From positions 3,860 to 67,859 of the forward strand of contig CAJUMJ010000001.1 in NCBI GenBank assembly GCA_910587095.1: 64,000 nt of DNA, written 5' to 3'. The notes below the pieces were generated by a model. That model searched no databases. It saw only the letters and a list, made by a program, of their open reading frames with translations, and had not been told where the DNA came from. A program made the translations under genes and the position numbers. How positions within the stretch are numbered: position 1 is the stretch's first letter; the number at the start of each line of letters is the position of its first letter. Below are positions 33,228-41,916 of this stretch, one piece after another. This stretch comes from an uncultured Lachnospiraceae bacterium (GTDB lineage: Bacteria > Bacillota > Clostridia > Lachnospirales > Lachnospiraceae).

Positions 33228-34151
33228 TCACCAATATTCCCTGTTCGATGACATCGCCTTCACAAACCTGCCCGGCAGCCTTCGATACCGTTTCCCGCAA
33301 AAATATCCCGCATACTTAAAGCCGCTCTGTATAATAACATATGGTATTTGACTCCACATTCTCTTTTCCCTCAAATGCTTCACCATATTCTTTACCAGCC
33401 GGATCCCCTCCGACTCCGACGGGCAGGCCGCAAACACCTCCGGGTGATCCGCCTGCGAGACGCCCAGGTCAAAATTCCTGCGAAACTGCTGCTTACAAGT
33501 ATAGCTATGGGAATGGATCACCTTTGCCTGCGCCGCATAGGCGATGCCATAGCCCGCTTTTACCGCCCCGGCGGCATAAATCATATCTTCATTGAAAATT
33601 GCCTTGTTGGGAAATCCACCCAGCGCGTCGAATACCTCTCTCCTGTAAGCCGCGCACACGTTTGAGCAAAAAAAGGTCTTGATCCCCAGCTTCGGTATAT
33701 CCTCCCTGGTCTTTACGCAGGATTTCTCCGGGTAATTAAACTGCCTCGTATACCGTTCAATCTCGCTGCTGTCCTTGCGGGGAAGCTGCCTGGCATAGGC
33801 TACGGCCACCTTCTCCCCACGGAGCGCGAAAAGCAGCCGCTCGATCAGATACTCGTCCGCCGGAATGGCGTCCTGGGTCATCATGACAAACACATCCGCG
33901 TCCGACAGCCGCACCCCCTGATTTCTCGTACGCCCGTGGTCAAATTCCCTCTTTGACAGATGCTTTACTGTTATATTATGATACGTCCTCTTCAGTACAG
34001 TACCGTAAATCAACCTGTCAAAATATTTTTGCTCCGTATTCATGATTATAATACGGTTCACGGGAACCGTCTGCGCCCGCAGCGCCTCAACCAACGTCAT
34101 AAACCTGTCGTCAGGCTTGTAGACGGGAATGATTACATCCACTGTCTCCAA
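33228..34151 (-). CDS. GT2 glycosyltransferase, rhamnosyltransferase-like
   Basis: About 307 residues. I favour TTG at 34151, because GGAGGG lies nine bases before it and the conserved domain starts at once (VDVIIPVYKPDD). ATGs at 34220 and 34268 are open in frame but have no ribosome site. It is a GT-A domain with KREFDHGRTRNQG, MMTQDAIPADEYLIE (metal-site D), ARQLPRKDSS, FCSNVCAAYRREVF and NEDMIYAAGAVKAGY. The TQDA form of the metal site and HGxTRNxG are typical of rhamnosyltransferases (RgpF/RfbF-like group). That fits the dTDP-rhamnose genes further along. It begins the polymer locus as transcribed toward glmS, and follows the LCP ligase gene. Confidence 0.8.
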   Translation of the reverse strand: METVDVIIPVYKPDDRFMTLVEALRAQTVPVNRIIIMNTEQKYFDRLIYGTVLKRTYHNITVKHLSKREFDHGRTRNQGVRLSDADVFVMMTQDAIPADEYLIERLLFALRGEKVAVAYARQLPRKDSSEIERYTRQFNYPEKSCVKTREDIPKLGIKTFFCSNVCAAYRREVFDALGGFPNKAIFNEDMIYAAGAVKAGYGIAYAAQAKVIHSHSYTCKQQFRRNFDLGVSQADHPEVFAACPSESEGIRLVKNMVKHLREKRMWSQIPYVIIQSGFKYAGYFCGKRYRRLPGRFVKAMSSNREYW

Positions 34152-34310
34152 CTCGCTCGCCCTCCATCCGTTTTCTTTAATCGAGCAGGAAAGAGCCGTC
34201 TTCCCCTGCTCGCCGCGCATCTCATGCGCCGCTTTGGCGGCCTGCTTCCTCCTCGTATGGCTGTGCATACAAACGCCGCAAGGGGCCTGCCGTAACAAGC
34301 CCCTTTGCTC

Positions 34311-35480
34311 TTATTTGTTCATATATCCGTTTGTCTCTTCATAAATCTTCTCACTGCACTTCTTCACCGTCTCGGACGGCTCATAGTCGTCCGCGTTGAA
34401 AAGGAACTTGTGCAGCCACTTTACATTCTCCTCCAGACTGAGCGGAATGACGCAGGAACCTTTGGAACCGATCGTGCCTGTCGCCCGCATATCCTCCTGC
34501 GGGAATCCGGATGTCTCCGAGATATAATAAGTCCCGACATTGCCCAGCATATCGATGATCTCCGACAGATCCAGCGAAGTGTATACCTCCTCAAACACGG
34601 AGTTTGCCGTCTCTGTCAGTTTCGGAAGGGACGCTTTCTTTGCCTGATCCGCCACGGCGGTGAGTACCTCTCTTTGTCTCTCGGCACGCTTGAAATCATC
34701 TCCGGCCGTGTATCGGATACGGCAGTAGCCCGTAGCCTGTAAGCCGTCCAGGAGCTGGTAGCCCGTCTCCTTCACCGGCGTATATTCTCTCTTCAAATCC
34801 TCGGCGATACACAACTGATAGTTGTTCAGATGGCTGATCTCCGAATCGTCCACATCAATGTTCACGCCGCCCAGCGCGTCGATTGTATCTGTCAGGCCGG
34901 CAAAACCTACCGTGACGAAATCCGTAATGTTCATGTCCAGATTCATATTCAGCATATTGATCGCCTGTTCAGGACCGCCTTTTGCGTAAGCCGCGTTACA
35001 TTTATTGTAAGAATCGTTGCTCAGGTTCAGGTATGTGTCGCGGTAAACGGAAACCAGCTTACATTCCCCGGTGTCCTGATTGATGGAAGCGATCATAATC
35101 GTATCGCTTCTCGTATTTTTCGTCAGCGCCCCTGTCGTCGAGTCTACCCCGAACAGGGCTATATTCCGATATCCCTTCATCGTCGTCTCCTGCGCCTCCT
35201 GCACAGTTTCGTTGATGATGATATCCTTCTCCTTAAGCTCCACCTTGCCGCTCTTCGTACCGGAGAGCACCATGTAAAGCACCATCACCGCAATAATAAG
35301 AATAATAATCTCTATAATAAAGAGAATAATGCGCCTGCGCTGTTTTCTTGCCTTAGCTTTCTTTCCGCTCTTTTTCTTTCCGGTACTCTTTCTCCCGGAG
35401 GAGTTTGGCCCTTTCCCGGAAGGTTTCTTCCTGGGCCTTACTTCGTCCTCGTCATATTCGTCCGTATATCTCTTTGCCAT
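34311..35480 (-). CDS. LytR-CpsA-Psr (LCP) glycopolymer ligase
   Basis: 389 residues, start MAKRYTDEYDEDEV behind GAGGGAG. The cytoplasmic tail (1-48) is rich in Lys/Arg, followed by one membrane helix (IILFIIEIIILIIAVMVLYMVL). The LCP domain (~90-330) has NIALFGVD, RSDTIMIASIN, KLVSVYRDTYL, KCNAAYAKGGPEQAI, VDALGGVNIDV-like IDALGGVNIDV, and RIRYTAGDDFKRAERQREVL. The conserved arginines and aspartates that hold the pyrophosphate and Mg are present. LCP enzymes move undecaprenyl-linked polymers to peptidoglycan outside the membrane. This gene is therefore the likely attachment step for the polymer made by the surrounding genes. A 274-base A/T-rich spacer upstream probably holds its promoter. 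Confidence 0.93.
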   Translation of the reverse strand: MAKRYTDEYDEDEVRPRKKPSGKGPNSSGRKSTGKKKSGKKAKARKQRRRIILFIIEIIILIIAVMVLYMVLSGTKSGKVELKEKDIIINETVQEAQETTMKGYRNIALFGVDSTTGALTKNTRSDTIMIASINQDTGECKLVSVYRDTYLNLSNDSYNKCNAAYAKGGPEQAINMLNMNLDMNITDFVTVGFAGLTDTIDALGGVNIDVDDSEISHLNNYQLCIAEDLKREYTPVKETGYQLLDGLQATGYCRIRYTAGDDFKRAERQREVLTAVADQAKKASLPKLTETANSVFEEVYTSLDLSEIIDMLGNVGTYYISETSGFPQEDMRATGTIGSKGSCVIPLSLEENVKWLHKFLFNADDYEPSETVKKCSEKIYEETNGYMNK

Positions 35481-35754
35481 ACTCTGTACTCCCTCGGTTT
35501 CTCATTCGCGCTTTCACGCTGATTTCTAAAAAGCCGCTTTTATTTTGTCACACTTTGTCCAAAAATGCAAGCTTTTATGGATATCTCATAAGGCTGAACG
35601 TAACACAACTCGCAAAATCGCATACAGAGCGATTTTACCCGCGAAATAGTGCAAGTCTGAACTGTTACAATTATACTCTATCCTACCGTAATTGCAACAC
35701 AAATCCGGTTTCTTCCGAAAGTCTTTCACAATTCTTAAGAATTTAGTATTTCTT
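35481..35754. other. A/T-rich spacer before the LCP gene
   Basis: No gene. It contains one clear hairpin (AAAATCGC, loop ATACAGA, GCGATTTT, around 35612-35634). Its position between the sugar transferase stop and the LCP start suggests both a transcript end and an LCP promoter; I could not pick a convincing promoter. Confidence 0.4.
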
Positions 35755-37164
35755 CTAATAGGCATTTTTATTGATAAATCCTTTGAAAATCGTAAGAAAC
35801 ATAATCTTTACGTCAAAAGACATCGTCCAGTTTTCAATATAAAAGATATCAAATTCAATCCGCCTCTTGATGGAGGTGTCTCCCCGATAGCCGTTGATCT
35901 GCGCCCAGCCTGTAAGTCCCGGCCTGACCTGATGCTTGACCATATAGCGGGGGATTTCTTCCTTAAACTGCTCCACAAAATGCGGACGCTCCGGCCTTGG
36001 CCCCACCACGCTCATATCTCCCTTTAAAATATTGAAAAGCTGCGGCAGCTCGTCTATGCTTGTCCTGCGCAAAAACTTTCCGACCTTTGTAACCCTGGGA
36101 TCGTTTTTGGTTGTCCACCCCTTCTCCTCGGAGGATGGCTTTTGTACTTCCATCGTGCGGAACTTGTACATACGGAAAGGCTTGTTGTGAAGCCCGATCC
36201 GCTCCTGCTTGAAGATAACGGGGCCTCTCGAACTGCATCTGACGGCTATCGCCGCAATCAGCATGACGGGCGACGCCACCACAAGTCCCACCAGGGAGGC
36301 CGCAATATCCACCAGCCGCTTCATACACCAGTTCAGCGTGTTTGTCAGCGGCACATAGCGTATGTTAATCACCGGCAATCCCATCAGGTCTTCCGTGTAC
36401 GGCCTGCTTGGGAACAGACTGTTGTAATCCGGGATGAATTTCGTGTGCACGCCGGACTTCTCGCACAGATCAACGATATGCTCCAGATTGTCGTAATCCT
36501 TCAATGATAAGGTAATGGCAATTTCGTCAAGCTTATTTTCGGGAAGAATATAGAGAAGATTTTCGATGCATCCCACTACCTTGACACCCTTGTAGAGCGT
36601 GCCCGCAGGCACGTGATCGTCAAGAATCCCCCTCACCACATACCCCCACTGCGGATTCGCGTTGATACGCTTGATATACTCCTCCGTTGCACGGGAATAG
36701 CCAACCAGCAAAATATATTTCAGATTGTAGCCCTTTTCGCGGAAATACTGTAGAAGTATCCGTATGACGGAGCGGCACAGCGTGGTCAGGATAATGTTAA
36801 TACAGTAGAACATGGCCATCATCGACCGGGAAAAGTGAATCTGCGCGACCAGATACCAGCCGGCCATCAGCACCACCATGCCGACCGTGTTCGCCTGGAA
36901 GATATTCAGAATTTCATATCTGTGCACCGTAGCCCTCTTTGGGGTATACAGATTAAAGGCGTAATACAAGACAAGATATCCCGGCACGATCACATACAGC
37001 ATCTCAAAATACGTGCGTACAGGAAGAGCACCGACATTAATGTCGATGTCCGAAAACGGGCTGGCAAATTTCAGATACCAGGCTGTCGTATAGGAGACTG
37101 CGACGATCACGGCATCCAACACGATGTGCAGTCTGTTAAAATATTTCTGGTTATCTTTTATCAT
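35755..37164 (-). CDS. polyprenyl-phosphate sugar-1-phosphate transferase (WcaJ/EpsE type)
   Basis: 469 residues. There are four hydrophobic segments in the first ~120 residues, then a CoA-binding-like Rossmann domain (~135-250: YILLVGYSRATEEYIKRI, GYVVRGILDD). A fifth helix (LVGLVVASPVMLIAAIAV) and a bacterial sugar transferase domain follow: GPVIFKQERIGLHNKPF, MYKFRTM, LRRTSIDELPQLFNILKGDM, VGPRPERPHFV. These proteins load the first sugar-phosphate (Glc-1-P or Gal-1-P) on undecaprenyl phosphate. This is the likely priming step of the polymer assembled by the GT2 genes around it. The ribosome site before the start is weak. A pair of family A repeats lies upstream, separating it from the GT2 gene. 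Confidence 0.93.
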   Translation of the reverse strand: MIKDNQKYFNRLHIVLDAVIVAVSYTTAWYLKFASPFSDIDINVGALPVRTYFEMLYVIVPGYLVLYYAFNLYTPKRATVHRYEILNIFQANTVGMVVLMAGWYLVAQIHFSRSMMAMFYCINIILTTLCRSVIRILLQYFREKGYNLKYILLVGYSRATEEYIKRINANPQWGYVVRGILDDHVPAGTLYKGVKVVGCIENLLYILPENKLDEIAITLSLKDYDNLEHIVDLCEKSGVHTKFIPDYNSLFPSRPYTEDLMGLPVINIRYVPLTNTLNWCMKRLVDIAASLVGLVVASPVMLIAAIAVRCSSRGPVIFKQERIGLHNKPFRMYKFRTMEVQKPSSEEKGWTTKNDPRVTKVGKFLRRTSIDELPQLFNILKGDMSVVGPRPERPHFVEQFKEEIPRYMVKHQVRPGLTGWAQINGYRGDTSIKRRIEFDIFYIENWTMSFDVKIMFLTIFKGFINKNAY

Positions 37165-37195
37165 GATCGGTTTACGCTCTGTGCATTATTCCATA

Positions 37196-37496
37196 CTAAC
37201 TGCCATGATTCCGCTATGCGGAATCTCAAAATCCGCGGACGAGTAAACTCGTCCTGGAGAATGCCGTATTTTGGGCATTCTCCTGCGTGAAACGGAGTTG
37301 CAAAGAAACTCTTTTCACGCTAACCGCCATGTCACAGCCCTGCTGTGACTCAAAATCCACGGACGAACAAGTTCGCCCCGGAGAATGCCGTATTTCAGGC
37401 ATTCTCCTGCGTGAAACGGAGTTGCAACGCAACTCCTAGAGTTTCTTGGCGTCCCGTCCTATGGCGGGACGTCTTTAGAAACTCTTTTCACGCTAA
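37196..37496 (-). repeat. modular hairpin repeat, family A, two tandem units
   Basis: The two units are 37320-37496 and 37196-37322, both in the transcription direction. The first begins TAGCGTGAAAAGAGTTTCTA and carries every module: the nested GTCCCG stem, GGAGTTG-CGTT-CAACTCC, GGAGAATGCC hairpin, GGACGAAC-like hairpin and CAGCAGGGCTG hairpin. It ends at GGCGGTTAG, which is also the start of the second. The second lacks the GTCCCG stem and instead has AAACTC...GAGTT-like pairing, so modules are gained and lost. Nothing else is seen in 37165-37549. Confidence 0.88.
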
Positions 37497-37549
37497 TAGT
37501 GTGCGCAATAATTATTTCTATTCTACAATAACCGCCGGAAAAAAACAAC

Positions 37550-38542
37550 CTACAGCCAAAAACGATACCATATGTTGCGCCACAGCTCCCATTGTATCCG
37601 TGTGCAGGCAGGCAGACGGGACATCGAAAAACGCACCTTTTGGCCTTTTCCCTTGCCCGCGCATAGCCGGACCCCCCGCATGATCCCCTTCCTCCAGCTT
37701 TTACCCAATCCCTTTTTTGTGTAAAAAAGCTGCTTTGCCAGAAAACCTGCCAGAAGAAACGGAAAATTTAACAAAAGCTGCAAAAAGGGCATATTTTTAT
37801 ATGCCAGATATACGCTGTTCCTGGCCGTGAGTTCGGCCTTAAAGGCATTGTAGCGGGAGCCGGAAGAAGCGCTTCCCGCGTGATACGCTACCGCCTCCGG
37901 CACGTAAAGATTGCGGTAACCGTGTATTCTGGCGCGATATCCCAAATCCACATCTTCCAGATAAGCAAAATGATTCTCGTCAAACAGCCCCGTCTTTTCC
38001 AAAAGCTTCCTGCGGTAAATGCAGGCGCCGCCGCAGGCGGAAAAAATTTCCCTCGACTTGCCGTAATTTTCTCTTTTACGGTCTTTTCCGGCGGCAAAAG
38101 CCCAACCTAACGCACAATAGTAATCCCCGGCGTCGTCAATCAGCTCCGGCTTATGCATATTTACCATCTGCGCCGCCCCGGAAAAAATATCTTCTTCCCC
38201 GTCCAGAGCCGTCTCCAACGCGCGCACAAACCCGGGTTCCACTGTGGTATCGTTGTTTAATAAAATAACATATGTTGTATCGCTTGCCTCTATCCCCCGG
38301 TTTACCGCGCGGCAAAAGCCGTAGTTCTTATCGAAGACCGTCATCCGTACCCACGGAAAGCCGTCCCGTACAAGTTCCCTGCTGCCGTCCACGGAACCGT
38401 TGTCCACCACAAGCACCCGGGCCGGCTCTCCTTCCAGCGATCTCAGGCAGTTCCCGATATGCGCTATCCCGTTGTAGTTTGGAATGATTATGGTGGATCG
38501 AACCTGGGACATTTCCGTACCCGTTTCCTTTTTCCGTGACAT
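37550..38542 (-). CDS. GT2 family glycosyltransferase
   Basis: 330 residues, start MSRKKETGTEM behind GGGAGGAAG. The GT-A domain starts at STIIIPNYNGIAHIGNCL, with VVDNGSVDGSRELV, NYGFCRAVNRGIEA, LLNNDTTVEPGFV (metal site) and FDENHFAYLEDVDLGYRARI. This is the pattern of the rhamnosyl/galactosyl GT2 group (WbbL-like). The C-terminal third has a hydrophobic patch (FLQLLLNFPFLLAGFLAK) for membrane association. The donor could be dTDP-rhamnose, given the rfb genes; the assignment is not proven. It starts 22 bases after the previous GT gene, so these are one transcript. A 55-base gap then leads to the family A repeats. Confidence 0.87.
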   Translation of the reverse strand: MSRKKETGTEMSQVRSTIIIPNYNGIAHIGNCLRSLEGEPARVLVVDNGSVDGSRELVRDGFPWVRMTVFDKNYGFCRAVNRGIEASDTTYVILLNNDTTVEPGFVRALETALDGEEDIFSGAAQMVNMHKPELIDDAGDYYCALGWAFAAGKDRKRENYGKSREIFSACGGACIYRRKLLEKTGLFDENHFAYLEDVDLGYRARIHGYRNLYVPEAVAYHAGSASSGSRYNAFKAELTARNSVYLAYKNMPFLQLLLNFPFLLAGFLAKQLFYTKKGLGKSWRKGIMRGVRLCAGKGKGQKVRFSMSRLPACTRIQWELWRNIWYRFWL

Positions 38543-38563
38543 CGCTTCCTCCCTGTCTGCCGC

Positions 38564-39985
38564 TCACATCCTGACGGTGAGCGCCGGGTCCCACACAACC
38601 AGATAGCCCGCACTTCTCACCGCCTCGCCAAAAGCCATGCTAAGCTTCCGATAGCCCGCCTCGTCGCAGCTAAGCCCGGTCACATCCGCAACCCTGATTT
38701 CCTTTTTCTCCCGTCCGGCCCCGACGCGGATATTTCTCTCCCGGTAAGCCCGCCCGGTCACAAGCCTGAAAAGAGGCCAAAGCTCCTCCCTCACCCGCAT
38801 ACAGCGAATGTCAACCGCCGCGCAGTCCTGCACGAGCACCGCCTTGTGCGTGCTGCCGCCGGTAAAGTGCATGGGAAGCCCCTGGAACAGACATCCGCCG
38901 CTCTCGTCATATGCTCCCGCGAAGATCCGTCCGCGGCGGTCCAAAATCCGGCCTCCCGTCACGCCGACTTCCCTCCTGACGCTCAGAAGATCAGGTTCGT
39001 AAACAATACGGTAAAACCCAAGATGCAGACTGTGTTCCACCTGCGCGGCAAAGCCCCTGCCCGCGCAGAAATCCGCCAGCGCGCGCCGCCCCGCCTCGTA
39101 GGCATAAGTTTTGCTCGCCGTATTCGACGCGGTGGAGTCCGGGTGGGAGCGCCAGTGATAGAGCACCCGCGGAATATGGCAGATACGTGTTACTTCCGGT
39201 ATAAGCGCCCCGTCCTGCCACAGACTGTCCACCACCCGAAGCACCAGATCATAATCCTGCGCCCCGTCATAGTCTCCCCGCAGTTTCAGTTTCTTCATCA
39301 GCTTCGCTTCCACTGCTAAAAAGTGGCAGATATAGTTGTTTGACAATATTAAATCCAAGTTGAATTTTTGCTTTTTATGTGCATTTACAAGGGTTTTCGC
39401 CTCCTCGTCGTACTTGTCCTCATCAGAGTACAGCAGTGCAGGCGCGCGGCCTTCCTGTTCGGCATTTCGCACATAAAATGCCATGTAATATAGTGCATCA
39501 GGTGTTATGAAATCATCGTGATCAAGAAGAGCAATGTAATTTCCTTTCGCCTGCTCGATCCCCGCGTTGGTGTTCTCCGCTATGCCGCGGTTCCCGGACA
39601 GCCTGCTGTAGCGAATCCTTAAATCTCCCGTCTCCAGAATGATCTGCCGCACCGCGCGCTCCACCGCGTCGCTCTCTCCCGCGTCCACGATAATAAGCTC
39701 CCACCGCTCATAGCTCTGCGCCCGTACGGAAGCGATCATCTCCCGCAAATGCTCCTCTTTCGTCTCGTAAGCCGGCGTGACGATACTGAACAGATATGGC
39801 CAGTCCTTAGACTCCTCCCGCTGTCCCGAAAGCTCCTCCTTCGCCGGAGCGCTATACCGGTAGGCGTCCTCACGCTCTGCCTTCACACGCTCCGCCATCG
39901 CCCATAGCGTATTCACCGGCCCGTTCTTTTTCAGGTAATTTATGGTTTTTCTCGCATTGTCAAGCTTCAGAATCCGGTTTTCCAA
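38564..39985 (-). CDS. GT2 family glycosyltransferase
   Basis: 473 residues from TTG at 39985, seven bases after GGAGG. The N-terminal ~60 residues are helical, as in the neighbouring 679- and 791-residue GT2 proteins. The GT-A domain follows: FSIVTPAYETKEEHLREMI, VDAGESDAV, NRGIAENTNAGIEQAKGNYI, LLDHDDFITPDAL (metal site), YSDEDKY, NNYICHFLAVEA, GAQDYDLVLRV and LYHWRSHPDSTA. The C-terminal part (~340-473) is shorter than a full second GT domain and probably a degraded one: it has no metal site. It is likely an acceptor-recognition or scaffold region. The order in the operon places it after phosphoglucomutase. Sugar specificity cannot be read. Confidence 0.86.
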   Translation of the reverse strand: MENRILKLDNARKTINYLKKNGPVNTLWAMAERVKAEREDAYRYSAPAKEELSGQREESKDWPYLFSIVTPAYETKEEHLREMIASVRAQSYERWELIIVDAGESDAVERAVRQIILETGDLRIRYSRLSGNRGIAENTNAGIEQAKGNYIALLDHDDFITPDALYYMAFYVRNAEQEGRAPALLYSDEDKYDEEAKTLVNAHKKQKFNLDLILSNNYICHFLAVEAKLMKKLKLRGDYDGAQDYDLVLRVVDSLWQDGALIPEVTRICHIPRVLYHWRSHPDSTASNTASKTYAYEAGRRALADFCAGRGFAAQVEHSLHLGFYRIVYEPDLLSVRREVGVTGGRILDRRGRIFAGAYDESGGCLFQGLPMHFTGGSTHKAVLVQDCAAVDIRCMRVREELWPLFRLVTGRAYRERNIRVGAGREKKEIRVADVTGLSCDEAGYRKLSMAFGEAVRSAGYLVVWDPALTVRM

Positions 39986-40037
39986 CTTGAATCCTCCAAT
40001 TTATTGCCATTTTTTCCTGTCAGATAATACATGCAAT

Positions 40038-40068
40038 CGGGGCCGCCTTCAAAAATCCGGCAGCCCCA
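40038..40068 (-). terminator. hairpin after phosphoglucomutase
   Basis: On the minus strand GGGGCTGCC pairs with GGCGGCCCC with one bulged mismatch, about 12 bases after the stop codon. No T-tract follows, so read-through to the next GT2 gene is likely. Confidence 0.45.
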
Positions 40069-40080
40069 TTTTATTGTCTC

Positions 40081-41802
40081 CTAAATATTTTTCTTAAGCT
40101 CCTCGGTCAGCCGATCCAGTCTCGCCTGCGCGTCCTCCAGGCTTGTGCCCTTCACGCCCATGTAGAACTTGATCTTAGGCTCCGTGCCGGAGGGTCTTGC
40201 ACAGCACCAGGAGTCGTTCGTCAGGTCAAAGTAGAGAACGTTGGACTCAGGCAGCCCTGTCTCTCCCTCCTCGCCGGTTTCCAGGTTCAAGGTCTTTCCG
40301 GTTGCGTAATCCCTGAATTCCTTCACCGTAAGTTCGCCGAAGCTCTTTGGCGGCTCCTTGCGCAGTCTGTCCATCAGCTCCTCGATCTCCCGCGCGCCGT
40401 CGATGCCCTTCATGGTGATGGAGTACTGGCTCTCCTTGAAGTAACCGTATTTCTCATAGAGGTTGATCATCTGATCCCACACGGTTATACCCTGCTTCTT
40501 GCACCACGCAGCCATCTCGCACAGGCACATCACGGCCACGATAGCGTCCTTGTCTCTCGCGTGTGTGCCCGCGAGACACCCGTAGCTCTCCTCCAGGCCA
40601 AACACGTAGTTGTTTGAACCGTTCTGCTCAAAGAGCTTGATCTGCTCGCCGATATACTTAAAGCCGGTCAGAACTTCAATAAATTTCACTTTGTAATCGT
40701 CGGAGATAGCCCGCGCCATGTTGGTGGTCACGATGGTGGTCACCAGAGCCGGATTCTCCGGCATCTTCTCTGTCGCCGCACGCTCTCTCAGAATATATTC
40801 CGCAATCAGCATACCTGACATGTTGCCCGTGAAAGGCACATACTCGCCGGACTTCGTATCAAGCGCATAGATGCCGAGTCTGTCCGCATCGGGATCGGTA
40901 GCCAATACAATATCCGCGTTTTTCTCCTTCGCCAGCTTGAGAGCAAGTGTAAACGCCTTGGGATCCTCGGGATTCGGATAATCCAGAGTCGTGAAATCGG
41001 GATCGGGCATCTCCTGTTCAGGCACCACATACACATTCTTGAAGCCCAGTTCGGAGAGGATTCTTCTCACCGGCACATTGCCTGTGCCGTTGAACGGAGA
41101 GTAGACGATCTTCATATCTTCCGCCATCTCCTCAATGATCTCAGGATGGATGATCTGCTTTTTCAGCTCAACCATGTACTTGTCATCGATCTCCTTACCG
41201 ATCACCTCATACAGGCCGGCTTTCTTCGCCTCCTCCTTGTCCATGGTCTTCACGGTATGGTAGTCGGTCACGTTGTTGACTTCCGTGATGATCTCCTGAT
41301 CCCTGGGAGCCGCAACCTGGGCGCCGTCCTCCCAATAGCACTTGTAGCCGTTGTACTCCGGCGGATTGTGGCTGGCCGTGATCACGATGCCGGAAATACA
41401 GCCGAGCTCACGGAGCGCAAAAGATAATTCAGGCGTAGGGCGAAGCGCGTCGAACACATAGGCCTTGATGCCGTTAGCCGCAAGGCACAAAGCCGCCTCA
41501 TCCGCAAACTCGGGGGACATTCTTCTGGAATCGTAAGCGATCGCAACGCCCTTCTTTTCGCCGCCCTGCTTCTTTATGTAATTGGCAAGTCCCTGGGTCG
41601 CCTTGCGCACCGTGTAGATGTTCATACGGTTCGTACCCGCGCCGATCACACCGCGGAGTCCGCCCGTGCCGAAGGCAAGCTCCTTGTAAAAGCGGTCCTC
41701 AATCTCCTTCTCGTCGTTTCTGATCGCCAGAAGCTCCTGCTTCGTCGCCTCGTCGAAGTAAGAATCCTCCAGCCAAAATTCAAACTGCTCTTTGTAACCC
41801 AT
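40081..41802 (-). CDS. phospho-sugar mutase (phosphoglucomutase/phosphomannomutase)
   Basis: 573 residues from ATG 41802, behind AAGGAGGG; the frame is open 10 codons earlier. It has the four-domain mutase motifs: the active serine in ITASHNPPEYNGYK, the metal loop in ATDPDADRLG, the sugar-binding loop FGLEESYG, and the phosphate-binding loop RPSGTEPKIKFY. The length (570s) and YDSRRMSPEF fit the PgcA/Pgm2-like alpha-phosphoglucomutase group. It makes glucose-1-phosphate, the precursor needed by RfbA for dTDP-glucose and by UDP-glucose synthesis. Its place inside the polymer locus fits that role. The ribosome site is among the strongest in the window. Confidence 0.93.
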   Translation of the reverse strand: MGYKEQFEFWLEDSYFDEATKQELLAIRNDEKEIEDRFYKELAFGTGGLRGVIGAGTNRMNIYTVRKATQGLANYIKKQGGEKKGVAIAYDSRRMSPEFADEAALCLAANGIKAYVFDALRPTPELSFALRELGCISGIVITASHNPPEYNGYKCYWEDGAQVAAPRDQEIITEVNNVTDYHTVKTMDKEEAKKAGLYEVIGKEIDDKYMVELKKQIIHPEIIEEMAEDMKIVYSPFNGTGNVPVRRILSELGFKNVYVVPEQEMPDPDFTTLDYPNPEDPKAFTLALKLAKEKNADIVLATDPDADRLGIYALDTKSGEYVPFTGNMSGMLIAEYILRERAATEKMPENPALVTTIVTTNMARAISDDYKVKFIEVLTGFKYIGEQIKLFEQNGSNNYVFGLEESYGCLAGTHARDKDAIVAVMCLCEMAAWCKKQGITVWDQMINLYEKYGYFKESQYSITMKGIDGAREIEELMDRLRKEPPKSFGELTVKEFRDYATGKTLNLETGEEGETGLPESNVLYFDLTNDSWCCARPSGTEPKIKFYMGVKGTSLEDAQARLDRLTEELKKNI

Positions 41803-41916
41803 TATAAAGCCCTCCTTATTATATAATAACACTCGATACTAAAAGTGTTCTGTCCGAATTATTTCCCTTTCCCTTAAAATGATTATAGTAAAAGCGGCTG
41901 CTTCGGTCAAGGTATT

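Noticed and set aside
34152..34298. Longer N-terminus for the GT2 protein at 33.2 kb
   Set aside because: It begins in a hairpin after the LCP gene, lacks a ribosome site and is not conserved in character with GT2 proteins; the TTG at 34151 has GGAGGG before it.
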